The notes beneath the pieces were generated by a model. That model was not told the DNA's origin and made no database searches. It saw only the letters and a list, made by a program, of their open reading frames with translations. A stretch of 64,000 nt of DNA from Spinellus fusiger (lineage: Eukaryota > Mucoromycota > Mucoromycetes > Mucorales > Phycomycetaceae), in assembly GCA_025094145.1 (NCBI GenBank), contig JALLLS010000019.1:62001-126000 (forward strand), read 5' to 3'. This document shows, piece by piece, positions 47,299 through 59,616 of the stretch. Within the stretch, counting starts at the first letter, position 1. Every line of letters begins with the position of its first letter. A program made the translations under genes and the position numbers.

Positions 47299-47880
47299 AA
47301 GATGAAGATGAAGATGAAGATGAAGATGAAGATAAAGCAACTTGGCCAGAGACAAGAACAATCATGGTGGTTTTTATTTATTATTATTAGTGTTATTGTT
47401 ATTATTGTTATTATTGTTATTATTGTTATTATTGTTATTATTGTTATTATTGTTATTATTGTTATTATTGTTATTATTGTTATTATTGTTATTATTGTTA
47501 TTATTGTTATTATTGTTATTATTGTTATTATTGTTATTATTGTTATTATTGTTATTATTGTTATTATTGTTATTATTGTTATTATTGTTATTATTGTTAT
47601 TATTATTATTATTACTATTACTATTACTATTACTATTACTATTACTATTACTATTACTATTACTATTACTATTACTATTACTATTACTATTACTATTACT
47701 ATTACTATTACTATTACTATTACTATTACTATTACTATTACTATTACTATTACTATTACTATTACTATTACTATTACTATTACTATTACTATTACTATTA
47801 CTATTACTATTACTATTACTATTACTATTACTATTACTATTACTATTACTATTGCTGTTATTATTACTATCACTATTACT
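47299..47880. repeat. Compound satellite: GATGAA, TTATTATTG and ATTACT arrays
   Basis: Three adjacent arrays: (GATGAA)n at about 47297-47332, a 9-bp TTATTATTG array at about 47383-47600 and a 6-bp ATTACT array at about 47617-47853. The long Leu, Ile-Val and Ile-Thr frames over it are repeat translations on both strands. Confidence 0.97.
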
Positions 47881-48614
47881 ATTTCAATGAACAATAACAG
47901 TATCTATCGTCTGTCCTATCACTATGAATCCTCTCCAACAAACATAAACCCGCTCATTACTCCGCTGACTATCCTAACCTTTTAATCGCCGTAATGAAGA
48001 GTCTGGAAGGGTACACATGCAAACATAGGTACAAATGTAAACACAGGTACAATGATGAGTGAGAATGTCAAAATACTTTATCACTTTGCCACATATTACC
48101 AACAACATAAATAAAAGAGTAGAATAAATATCAACAAATAAATAAAGATGCAAAGACATCCATTCATAAATGAACAAGAAAGTCTTTTAATTTCACATTT
48201 TACTTAGTACTAAGAAGACTATACATATTAAAAATGCCAGCAAGAACATAAGTAGGGTTTATTGATAAGGGCTATATATACATGAGTAGAATATATAGAT
48301 GGCTATGGAATGGTGTGCAGTGTGAGGGTGTTGTTAGGGTAAAGTGATAGAGTTAAAAAGTTAAAGGATAAGAGAACGATAAGGGTAAAATCATCTAAAT
48401 GACAAGAGAATCATTGCTATAAAGAAGAAAAAGATAATGAGATATGCGTAGATATGACAAAATATAAAATAAAAAAATATAAAATAAAAGTGCATCAAGC
48501 AAAATAAAAAGAACAAGTACAATGTGATGAAGAGTAGAGTTAGTGTATAAATAGGCTTATTATTTCCCAAATCTCGCCAGTTTTTTTTTTCTTCTTGTTT
48601 TTCTTGTCAGCATT
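47881..48614. other. Spacer after the compound satellite
   Basis: No gene. Contains the 3' flank of the minus-strand RRM gene; AATATAAAATAAAA repeats near 48459-48490 may lie in its 3' UTR. Confidence 0.4.
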
Positions 48615-49188
48615 TTATAACTGAGGATCAAAGAACATGTCTCGTCGATCACCAAACAGATTGGTATTCATGGGCTTGTAACCAAAAGAAACATCTTTTC
48701 CATTGGGTTTGGTGAAAAGAGGATTCTTGCTAAAGGAAAGACGAATGCCTCCTTTAATGGAATTGCTCAATGTATGACCCTGGAGCTCACCCAGAGTTTG
48801 AGTAGCAAAGACGACGTCTTCAAATTCAACAAAGCACATGGGTCCTTGGGGTTTGTTACGGAAGCACATGCGCTTATAGCCTCTGCATTTTGCAAATACA
48901 AGTCGTAGTTCTTCTTCATTGGAATTAGCAGGTAAATTACCCACATAAAGAGTGTTGCAGGGAGGATTTTGATCAGCAGGATTACTGATTGAGCCACGAA
49001 TACTAGGAGCAGAAAAGCTTCCAGAGCGATGGTCAAAGTGTTGTTGAACCTGTTGCTGCTGCTGTTGTTGTTGAACCTGTTGGTGGAGCTGCTGCTGTTG
49101 GTGGAGTTGCTGCTGTTGAGCTTGTTGGTGGAGTTGTTGAACCTGTTGTTGTTGATGTTGGTGGAGTTGTTGCTGCTGCTGCTGCTGC

Positions 49189-49222
<34 letters not shown>

Positions 49223-50490
49223 GCTGCTGCTGCTGTTGAACTTGCTGCTGCTGTGACTGTGGGTGTTGGGTATGATGAGCATGATGAGAATGAGAATGAG
49301 AATGAGAATGATGAAGCTGTTGATGATGAAGAGGAGTCGAGTGGGTGGAAATAGAACCCATCCGCCTTGGCAGCATATCTTCACTGAAGAATGGAGGAAC
49401 AAAACTATCATTGGAAGTGGGTGTTGACTTTGACAAGTAGTGAAATGGGTCGCTTTCTGTCTCTTGCTGCAGTGACTTGTTGAGTTTAGGAGCAAAGAAG
49501 CCAAATGCACGAGGAGGAGACATGATACCTATCTCTTGTTGTGGTTGGTTTCTAGCATCAAAGGACTGGGACCGCAGACCAAACAGGACGTCGTTGAAAG
49601 GTGTTGTTGAGTTGGACACTGATTCTGTCATAAAGGGATCACTTTTACAGTCTGCAGGAGAAAGAAGATCGCTAGGTAAATGAGAAAAGGAGTCGTAGGC
49701 GAGTGTGTGGTGAAGACTCATCTTCTTCGACAAGAGACCCAGTGGTGGTGTTGGGTTTGAGATGGGATGAGGGGTGGTGTTAGTGGCTGCTGTGGTGACT
49801 ACTGCAGCATCAGTTACTGGTAAATTCATCGATGTGGAGGTCGAAGTGGAGGTGGAGGCAGACGTGGAGGCAGATGCTTGGGCAATGGCCGTGAGTGTGG
49901 CTGATGTAGGCACAACCGATCCTCTTTTAATATGAAGGTTCTTCTTTGCCATCTCCGCTTTGAGTGCAGTGCCCTTGTCCTGATCAATCTTCTTACCACT
50001 CAGGACTTCCACTGCTTCCACTGCTTCAAGGCGAGTTCTGAAGCGTGCAAATCCAATCTGAAGTACCGCCACAGATAAATGAATACTCCATTCTTATTCC
50101 TGTGCAGACAGCCCACGCACACCCCACAAAGACACAGCCTACAGATAGAAGGAGCCCTGCACTTACCATCTGTTTTTTTCCATTACTAAATCCAGTAGAG
50201 TCTTCATCTTGATCCTTACAGTGCCATTTGAGAGATGCCGCCTCAAACCCCGGTGAGAAGGTGAACATGTTTTGAAACTCCCGCTCCATCATGTCATCAG
50301 GGAATCCAACGACAAAGATGGTGGTTACATCATCAGAAGACGAGCCTACACTGCCATTCTGAAGGGAGACTGTGTTTGTAGGGAACATTGCTGTTGAGGG
50401 TGAGGCTGAGAGAGGATGGACACGCATCTCAGGTGCAGACGAGAAAGAGTAGTGTGGGTTGGAGAAGAACGTGGACTCGCTGATCATCAT
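48615..50490 (-). CDS. Whi3/Scw1-like RNA-binding protein with two RRMs and polyglutamine
   Basis: Exons 50490-50167 and 50057-48615, separated by a 109-nt intron (50058-50166) in phase 0, give about 588 residues. The start is the first of two adjacent Met codons after a pyrimidine-rich leader. RRM1 (about residues 57-150) opens with [20 protein letters not shown] and is split by the intron inside the domain; it resumes with [20 protein letters not shown]. The middle is low-complexity: Ser/Thr, a His-Ser-rich segment, a long Gln tract with LHQ and VQ interruptions (about 49030-49260). RRM2 near the C terminus has [19 protein letters not shown] and [17 protein letters not shown]. This is the domain order of Whi3 (budding yeast cell-size control, polyQ-driven mRNA condensates) and fission-yeast Scw1. 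It should bind mRNAs in the cytoplasm. Upstream, divergent, is the uridine kinase gene. Confidence 0.9.
49030..49260. repeat. CAG/CAA (polyglutamine) coding repeat
   Basis: Read on the minus strand, mixed CAG and CAA codons encode a Gln tract broken by Leu-His-Gln and Val-Gln units. Mixed codons stabilise such tracts against slippage, which suggests the amino-acid tract itself is selected. Confidence 0.92.
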
Positions 50491-51273
50491 GACGAATGCA
50501 AAAGCTATAAAAGAAGGACGCACACACACACAAGGACGCACACACGCACACACGCACAAGCACGGAGAATAGAAAAAAAAAGAATAGAAAAAAAAAGAGA
50601 GAGAGAGAAAAGAGGGAAATGAAAAAATAGGCAGAGAAAAAGAGGAAAGAGGAAAAAAATAAATGAAAAAAGTCAACAACAAAAAATGAGAAAAAATGAG
50701 AAGGAAATTAAAAAAGGAAATTAAAGAGGAAATGTAAAAAAAAGGACTAAAAATAATCAATATAAATAACCAGTGGAAAATATTTCTACCAGTGATTCTC
50801 TTCCAATCCTCTGTCGGAATAAGAAATGGGTTCTCGGGCTTCCTTTTCTTTGCCCTTTGGTAGGCTATGGACACTAGGGTGGGGGAATTGAAGAGACACA
50901 GCTCTACTGCTGGTGGGGATAAGGACACGTGATCAGGTAAGGGAGTGGAGGCACTGAAGAGACACTTATCCCCTTGTAGACTGATCCACAGGTGTAGTCC
51001 AATCAAATGATACACTATGAACACCTGTGCACACATACGCCAGAGACACTTGCACTGGAATGAATGGACCTCATTAGAAATTGAAGTTAAAAAAATTTAA
51101 GTCAAAATAACGTGACAAGGATTTTTGCATGGACTGTGGAGACAATTCAAGGGCAAAGAAAGGCGTGGACTAGTCAGAAGGAGAAAGGTGGAGTGTCAAG
51201 TCAGAAAGAAAGTCCCCTTGTCGGTGTACCTGCACTTTGCCTGTGGTTCTCTCTTTCAATAGGAAAAAAAAAC
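50491..51273. promoter_or_regulatory. Divergent region between RRM gene and uridine kinase gene
   Basis: 783 bp between start codons. On the minus strand it is almost wholly pyrimidine (about 50560-50760), a likely leader/promoter of the RRM gene. It also has CACACG/CACGCA repeats near 50519-50563. The 3' part leads into the kinase gene. No specific binding site could be assigned. Confidence 0.45.
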
Positions 51274-52535
51274 ATGTCCATCGATCCTAGTGCTTATGCT
51301 GACCCAAGGTAGGATGAGAGAGAACATTCTTTTTGTGTGTCTTCTGTGGTGTGCTTATAGAGTAGCTATTTCAACTTATCCCTCCAGTCACCCATGTTGG
51401 TGGGTGTAGCAGGCGGGTCGGATGCAGGCAAAGTAAGGAATAAACAAATAAACAAACACTGTTCTTTCTCTCTCTCCTTCTGTCTCTCTTTCTTTTGATG
51501 TCTGCTCACACCTTGTCTTTCTGCTATTACTATTGCTATTGCTATTGTCTTGTAGGGCGACGTATGCCAGCTGCTCAAGAACAGTATCAGCACCCACTAC
51601 ACAGCCAAAGTAGTAGTACTCAGTCTAACAGACTATTACTGCGAGCTCACTACTGAAGAGCGTGCCTTATTCGAACAAGGACGCTTCAACCTCGACCACC
51701 CAAGTAATCAACAAGAATCCTCCTACAACAAACAGTTCAAAAAGTATTAAAGAATGCCTGTCTCTATAGATGTGTTTGATTTTGAGTTGCTGGAAACTAC
51801 CTTAAAGTCCCTATTAGCAGGAAAGCCAACAGATGCACCTGTATGGGATAAGGTATTGCACAAAAGGTAATAGAGATACAAAAGGAGGGCTGTTATCAAG
51901 TCATGAATGATCCAATACCACCCTAGAGCCGATACTCAGAGAATTGATCCCTCGGATGTCATCATCATTGAGGGCACATTGCTTCTCTACACAAAATCAA
52001 TCCGCGATCTTATGTTTATGAAGCTGTTCATTGATGTGGACAGTGACCAGAGATTGACACGCAGAGGTAATAGAGGAGAGAATCATAAAAGAATCATAAG
52101 AGAATCAGAACTGAATGCTCGTTGACTCTAGTCCAAAAGGCAAAGACACGCAATGAGCGCACAATGACCATCAAAGAACTCCTCACAGAATACGTGGAGT
52201 TTGTCAAGCCAATGTTCGATGACTTTGTTTTGCCTGTAAGTACAGAGAGAGTCTCTTTTCTCCACTTTGACATACACTGTCTCTCTTTGTGATAGACAAA
52301 GAAATATGCAGACATTATCATCCCTCGTGGTGTTGAAAATACACCTGCTATTCAAGTCATGGTGCACCACTTGGAAGATCATCTCAAGTCTCGCTCAAAA
52401 GACTCAAAGAAACTGTCCCGGAAGGATAGTCAAGAAGAGGATGTTGATACTGCCTCCGTGTCTCACAAACATCATCGTTTTAGAGATGTCCTCAAGACAA
52501 GAGCAGAAAGTGCTTATAAGCTTGTTCCAGAATAA
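51274..52535 (+). CDS. Uridine kinase-like P-loop kinase
   Basis: Seven exons (51274-51308, 51366-51432, 51556-51703, 51770-51866, 51927-52066, 52132-52235, 52296-52535), all GT-AG and phase-consistent, give about 276 residues. The P-loop segment is MLVGVAGGSDAGKG, followed by KVVVLSLTDYYCELT, RFNLDHP, NVFDFELL, DVIIIEGTLLLY (Walker B-like), MKLFIDVDSDQRLTRR and KYADIIIPRGVEN, all in the order of uridine/cytidine kinases. These phosphorylate uridine and cytidine with ATP or GTP in pyrimidine salvage. An intron interrupts the P-loop just after its Lys. The residue after that Lys is Gly instead of Ser/Thr, which is abnormal for a Walker A motif. A KRA-DTQ join depends on using the acceptor at 51926; an alternative frame has an in-frame stop. 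Confidence 0.85.
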
Positions 52536-55500
52536 TGGTAGCAGTAGTAGTAGTAGCAGTATCAGTAGTGATAGCAATAAAGAGAATCAAGATGAGAGTG
52601 TCAGTGGGAGACTCCTAAGCACAATCAGACAAGAAGAAGTAGAGCTGGCTCAGATACACCTATGGCGTTGGGTCATGTCATAAGGATGTAGTTGTTCAAT
52701 CTCATGCCATGTAGTATGTATACAGGAGATTGGCAGCAAGGGGACTAAGGTCATCAGTAGGGTCTGTAGTAATGAATACATCCACCACAGTCAAGAAGAG
52801 GGTTTGGTTTTAGTTTCATGACTTGATCTTTGTCCATTTCAAATGAGTTCTCTTTATCACCCATATTTGAGTAGTAATGGCCTTGATAGCCTGCTGCTAT
52901 TCTATTATGGCATAAACAGCAATATAGTGTGTATCTAGAGGAAGGGAGAGTAAATGAACTAGTCTCTGTCAGACCGTGGTTACATGTCATAAAGAGAGGT
53001 CATAAAGAGAGGTAATAAAGAAGTCCTTACGTGCTGTAGAATTCACAAGATAAAATTATTTGAGTGAATTGGATCTGTAAAACATGAAAAATAAAAGCTT
53101 ACTCTATTTCACTAGAGAGAAGTACTTATGGAAGTTTCCTTCTTTTCCTTCTTTTCCTTTTTTTTAAAATAAATAAATAAAAATAAATAAACAAATAACA
53201 ATAAACCTATATTTACAATTAAAGTATATGTTGGGCATTGAGTCCATTGATCTTTCCTCAAGTTTCCCTTTTGGCTATACATTTTCTATGATCAATATAT
53301 CCCTGCATCATGTACATCTGAACGTCATTTCGAAAGAACTACAACATACAAAAGAAATACTGTCTAAGCGAATATTCTCGAGTCGAATGGAAAACACCTT
53401 ACTTTGGTGTGATAAGGATCAATGAGCAGGCGTTCATTGTGTCCTCAGTAACTGCTAATACTTTACTACTGATATATTTACTATCTTATCTTTTTATTAT
53501 TATTATATACTATCGCTGTATTGTATTTCTTTAGTTTGAGTGACAATAAGTATCGATTATCTTTGCGAGTAACTATTGGTGGGTTAAGATAGATAAAAGT
53601 GAAAAAACTTCATTTTATAGCCTTGTGAGATTCAGATTGAGCCAATTGAGGTTTTGGAACAAGGAAAAGGTAATGTCAAAGACATTAACAACATGTATTA
53701 GAGATAGTGCTATTCCACCGATCCATTATCCTACACCGGCTATTGCTCATTGACTTAATTCTGAATCTCTCAATAGAATGCTAATCCAGCAATAAACCTC
53801 AATGTATCAATGAATAATTGAATGGTATAAAATATTTTAATCTGAGAGAAAGATATTGGTCCTGCATTGAATTTTCCAAAGAACCAAAACTATTCTTTTG
53901 TAACTAGATGAAACATACAGTGTGGCAGCTATCTTTCTTTTTTGTTGTTGTTCTTTAAATTAATTACATGCAAACAAGTACAATAGAAAATAATCCCTTT
54001 ATAATCCTATGAGCATCACCAAATCTCACTTTAAGCTAACGTGTTTCTCAGAGTAGTCTTTTATAGGCTCATTTCTTCTGCTCTGAGGTATATACTTTAT
54101 TCACAAAAATAGGTACTTTGGGTTTGAGAGAAAATGAGTTTGTTTCTTTGGAAGTATCTTTATTCACACTGGAACTAGGAGGCTTCTGAGCACTTTGGTC
54201 TAATGTTGATATGAACAGAATTATTAAGCGGCTTTGAATGGCTAAAATAATACATGGTAGGTATAAGAAGTTTCTGGGAAATGCCTCTGTGTCAATAGAG
54301 CCAATTCATCTGATTGACAAGTTTAGACCAAGGTTCTGATGCTAGACTCATTATGGCATAGTCTTCATGACTGTCGATCATTTTTTATGACTCTCTTATT
54401 TACTTTGAAATGAGCACGAATAAGACCTCTCTAGCTGTGCATTTTCAATAAACTTTAGAAACTAATAATAATAACAATACATGGGTAAATGCATCTACCA
54501 GCACATTATCGGTCGGCCGAGTTCTGGAGTGTGTTTTTTTTGACAAAGTGATATCTATGACTGTTTCTGCCATTATAAGGGGGAAGAAAAAAGAGAGGCA
54601 TTAAGTTGAGTTGCTGCCTCTTTTTCTTACCAGACATAGAAATAATTCATATTTCTCACTGAATATGTATAAATACATACAAATACTCTTTTCACTATTA
54701 AACTAGCCAAAATTGTACGCGTTACATATTCTATTTAATTCACATATCGACTGCTTTTATGGGATAACTCGAGTCTTCCTCAGTCAAAGAATAGAAGAAT
54801 GAAAGGAGTTTACAATTCTACAGGCCTTTAAAAATATCCATGGTGAATAAATACACTAGACTCCGAGAAATTTGGACAAAAAAATTGGTGTAAAATCAAA
54901 AAAGATCTGATGCATGAAAAATGAATAAAAGGTTAGATTAAAATTTATAATATAATGGTAACTTACATCGAATATGATAAAATTAAATAATTAAATAGAC
55001 ATAATAGATTTGTTAGAGAAGAAAGAAAATGATATGTTTGAGCTTATTGAATATATCTTGGGTAGTCACAGCACAAAATTGGACAGGAGAGTTTATTGTT
55101 GTCTTCTACGTACCTGTCTTTGGCTTTGTTGTGGATTTGATATTTCTTACGTTTTTTTTAAAAAAAAAATTATATTGGTTTGGTTTGGTGTATCAATATG
55201 TATTTTGTGCTTAGATTGTGTAGTTTTTATGGACATAGAACTGCATATCGGCTAGCAATCTTTTGATGTATTTCAGGTCTGACTTTGTCAATATGTTCTG
55301 TATTTTCAACGTTAGTTGAAAACTGTGTACTGTATCTTATTTTCTATTGAGTCTCTATAACAATTGTTATAGCTACGCTATCTGTTTTAATTATGCCTAT
55401 AAAGTAAAGAGCACTACTTTCTTGGTCTCGTAAGACCATTGAGTTCAAATCAACTACATCATTTCAAAAAGTCATTTTATTATGAATTTTTCAACTAAGG

Positions 55501-58500
55501 CCGATAATGTTTTGGTATAGGATTTTATTGTTGATTGTAGTGTAACATGGAATCTATGAGAGACGAAGAAATAAATAGTTAGGTAAATGTAGTTCCAAAT
55601 CAAAAATAAATAAATGAACAATATAATAAAAAGTTGTCATATGACTGATCACGTTTGTCTTTGGATTATAGTAAATATTTTCTTGGGAGAATTGGTATGC
55701 AACAGGATATGAAGTTAGAACCGGTATAAAAAAATCTAAAGCATAATCAAGCACAGGTTCTGGAAACTCAAATATGATTACAACAATATATGTTACTCTT
55801 GTTGATATAGTTTCTTTAAATCCCGTTGTTGAAGGTGTAATAGTTTTACTAATCTTATTCAAGATCAATGTATTATTTATACCATGTTATTGTCTTTTTA
55901 TGTCAACTTAGCCATTTGATGACGAACGTTGAGTAAAGTATTACTAGAACGACAAAACTAGTTCCCAAATTTCAATTGAATATTCTATATATATGAAGTG
56001 CATCTTTTCTCTCCAGCTAATGATTGTTGGTCATTACACAAGACAAATTGTTGATGGTTAATAGCATTTAAATAGTATCCTAGATATCTCTAAATAAAGT
56101 GATGTATCTCTTGTTTCTGCGGCTATTCATTGATTAGATTTACCATAACTTGTAAATGACATCCATACCCCAACAAAACAAATATTAATATAGTTACTGA
56201 TACGAAAGTTTTTATTTAGCACGATTTCCCGGAGAAATATGTACTTTGAAAATAAATACGAACAAGTAGTACTGCATGAGCGATGATAAAAAATAATATA
56301 ATTTCTGACAATAGTAAGATATAGAATGATGATATACAGAGAAAAAAAAAGGCTAGTTGAAGTTTGAAGTCATACAACTTCGTGTCCAAGCCTCTATAGT
56401 CTGTAGCTCTACAGTTTTAGTAATTCTATAAAGTTAATAATTTCCACTGAATTCAGAAATTCTACTGAGCTCAGTAACTCTACCAGTTTTAGCATTTCTC
56501 TTAGCACTTGGCACTTGGCACTTGTCATTGTTTTGTGTTGACTCTTGGCATTCATGTGACATGTTTTACCCAGGGCTATCACTACGAGAAATCTCTCGAT
56601 AAAAAATAATGACAATTGGATAAATGTATATCTAATAAAGTGATGATAAAAAAAAAGAATTTTATATTTTAAAAATTGTTAAGATCTACTACTGCCTATT
56701 TTAGTCTATGATGAAATTAAATTCATCTCTTTTGTATCTGCTAGCTTGCTTAAGTAGTAAATAATCAGTGCTATACTTTACTGAAATCTGTCGCCTATTT
56801 TCCATGTTTTTTTTTGTGAATATTTATCAGGTATATACTTAATTTCAATAAATCATAGTTCAGTCTCTATTACAAGAAATATACTGAGTAAATTTTAATA
56901 TGTATCTTATGACTTGGATTATATATTTGTTGATTGTTTCCTATTAGGAAATTGAATTATTCCTATTTAGCGTAGTATAGCTTTCTCCATATCAGAAAAA
57001 CTTTCATGTGCTAATTTATCAGACAAGAGTACTCCCCCCAGAAAACAACAACTTGCTAAAAACTCACTATATCACTATTAATTTCTCTAATATTTAAAAT
57101 GAGTCTTATAATAAATTTTTACATACTAGATCTTTTAAAGAAAATTCCAATTTTAAAAAGAACACAAAGAATATCAAATCTATCTCTAGACATTGAAGAG
57201 AAAGGTATTCTGGTCAATTATCGCTTTTTCTGTATTCATTTAAACATTAATGGCCTATTAATAGAGTTAATTAACATTTTCTGTAATTTTTTATATTACT
57301 GACTTAACAATAAAACTTATCTGACAAACTTTTTAATATTCCATGTGTAATTATTTTTGTTAAATGAAAAAAGAATATAGATTGATACTACTTGGGATAT
57401 CTGAGATAAAAAAAAGTTAAAAGAAGTCAAGTCGCCAAATCTTGTATTTCCTTTACAGTGATAAGTGTGAAGTTGGATTAAAATTACAAGACGTAAAATC
57501 ATAAAATAGATATAAAAATAAAATAACTTAATTTATATACTCCTATGTTGGGGGTCTAAAGCACTAAATCTTTCTAGAATATTTGGCTTAGTTGACCAAA
57601 ACTAAAGGAAGGCTAACAAATCTAGAAAATCATCGTCCTTGATCTTAGATATTAAAGAAAATCCAATCAGTTAATGTATAGTTGAACTCTGGTCTTTATT
57701 CATTCAATTGAGTGCTTCTTTCTATACAATTTTTAGACACTACCTCCACTAACTTATGATATAATGGTTACATCTTAGAGATGTACTATCCTTTAGTCTG
57801 TTTGACTTCTACTGTTCACCTTTCTTCTTTTAGTTGGCTTCTTCACTAAAGATACTACTATCCATAAAAAGAAAGTGATATCACGACACAATAATGGTAA
57901 AGGCAATATGTGTATTAATACATCTTTTTGCATTTTCGTATATATTGTATTATAAAATTTCATTAAACCTAACATCACTTTTTGGAAATAGTATATTTAC
58001 ATTCAAATGAGGTTTATAGATGAGATAAATAAATAAATGATGAAATAGTGACAGTAGTGGTAGAGTTGATTATTTCTTTTAAAAAATAACTTGATAAATG
58101 TATATCATCACACTTTATAGTTCGAGTTTACTTTTCAAAAAATTGCTCTATAGATGACTTCACCATAATCTTCCTTATACTTATTCCTCAAAAATTTATA
58201 TAAATAATCACTGGATTTTCTTTCTAGAGCTTCAAAAGACCCAATAAATGCTGTTGGCTACAGAACATACTAAAGTTAATATTAAATCTATACCTATTAC
58301 CGATATCATTTTCTTATAATACCGAAAATTAAATACCCTTTTCATTTCAAGTACAGCTCTCATTTGTTTTAGTGCCATAAATTAATTTTAAATCACTTTT
58401 ATATTCAGACCAATATCTTCTCCAAACATTAAATATATAATATTTGGCTGCCTAATTATCATTTATTAATTTTAAAACATAATATTTTGCTTATAACATA

Positions 58501-59143
58501 ATATCACCACGCCTCTCATTAACTCTACTTAATTTTATTGATGAAGATGGAATCTAAGCTAAAAATCTCTTCCCCCAATAATCTCAGTGTACACAGGGCA
58601 ACCATATATGGTCTCAATCTCCGTTTGATTGCCATCATCTCAATAAATGAGTGTTTACGTTCCAACTCAAACGAGTTTGAATTTCTATAATTGGTCTATG
58701 AACGGATCAATCTATCCAAGTTAAACTAGCAGTGTGGCAAAAAAAAAAGAAGAGAAAATGATATCATTGCACTGAAAGATTAACTATCACAAACCTTTAG
58801 ATAGAATTCCCATGGGTTTCTTTAAGATATATTGAACTAGTAGGTTAGATAAGCCAGAGCTTAGATCAACCTGTTGAATAGAGACTACCTTATTGTTGAC
58901 ACGAGAAGAAATCTCACATTAACATCTGGATTCTTGTCAGCATGTAAATAAGATTAAACATTGCAGTGGGTGACATAAATAACGATATCAATTACCAATG
59001 AATTTTAATCAATATAACTTGTCGTTGATATTATATTATCTCTATTAGTACCAATTTTTAGATTACATTACCGGGAAAAAGAAAAAGATAATCTCTATAT
59101 GAAAACTACAAACACGTACATCTTTTTTGGCAAAAAGTGTATA
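52536..59143. other. Long AT-rich region without supportable genes
   Basis: About 6.6 kb. The first 150 bases are the kinase 3' flank, with GTAGTAGCAGTA repeats near 52540-52570. Beyond that I see no intact gene, RNA or transposon with clear ends. A segment at about 57655-57715 (AATCAGTTAATG ... TTTATTCATTCA) resembles repeats at 41.0 and 41.4 kb. Short tandem words occur near 56430-56535 (AATTCT, AGCACTTGGC). Frames such as 55010-55255 and 55554-55868 are AT-biased and featureless. Confidence 0.45.
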
Positions 59144-59616
59144 CACACCTAAAGATTTTCTGGCTTTTGATCAGTAACACCACCTTCCATTTACGCCACA
59201 AAGAATTATTCCTTTTTATGGATGGCTGTTTACAATCAAAAAGTTTGTGAATAACAATGAGCTTAAGCCAAGATGAAGACACTGCTTACCTTTTCACTTC
59301 CAAAATAGCCTTTGGTAGTGTCTATCACTTTTCTATATTGTTTTTCTTTTTTAATATTATCAAATTAACTTGATTATTTATGTTCATCTTGACAATAATT
59401 ACTAGAGGTAATTCAGTATGTGTTTTATAATAAACCTTTCTCAAGCAGTGTCATACTGCAAATACTGTGGGTTTAAGGATAACACATTATGTTAAACAAT
59501 AAATGTAGTAATTGAGTTGCAATACTAGCTTAATCTTTTCTTTTTACACTCTTTCCAGAAATTATTGGTGCAAAAATGGAATGTACTAAATACACCAAAA
59601 AAAAATAATGAATTTA

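Noticed and set aside
47262..47985. Three long open frames (Leu, Ile-Val, Ile-Thr) on both strands
   Set aside because: All translate the compound satellite; simultaneous openness in several frames is expected for repeats lacking stop-forming words.
52128..52382. Minus-strand frames opposite the kinase gene
   Set aside because: Shadow frames; the + strand has phase-consistent introns and kinase motifs.
55430..55470. tRNA-like GTTCAAATC word
   Set aside because: No acceptor stem, anticodon arm or A-box could be matched around it. No tRNA gene was recognised anywhere in the window.
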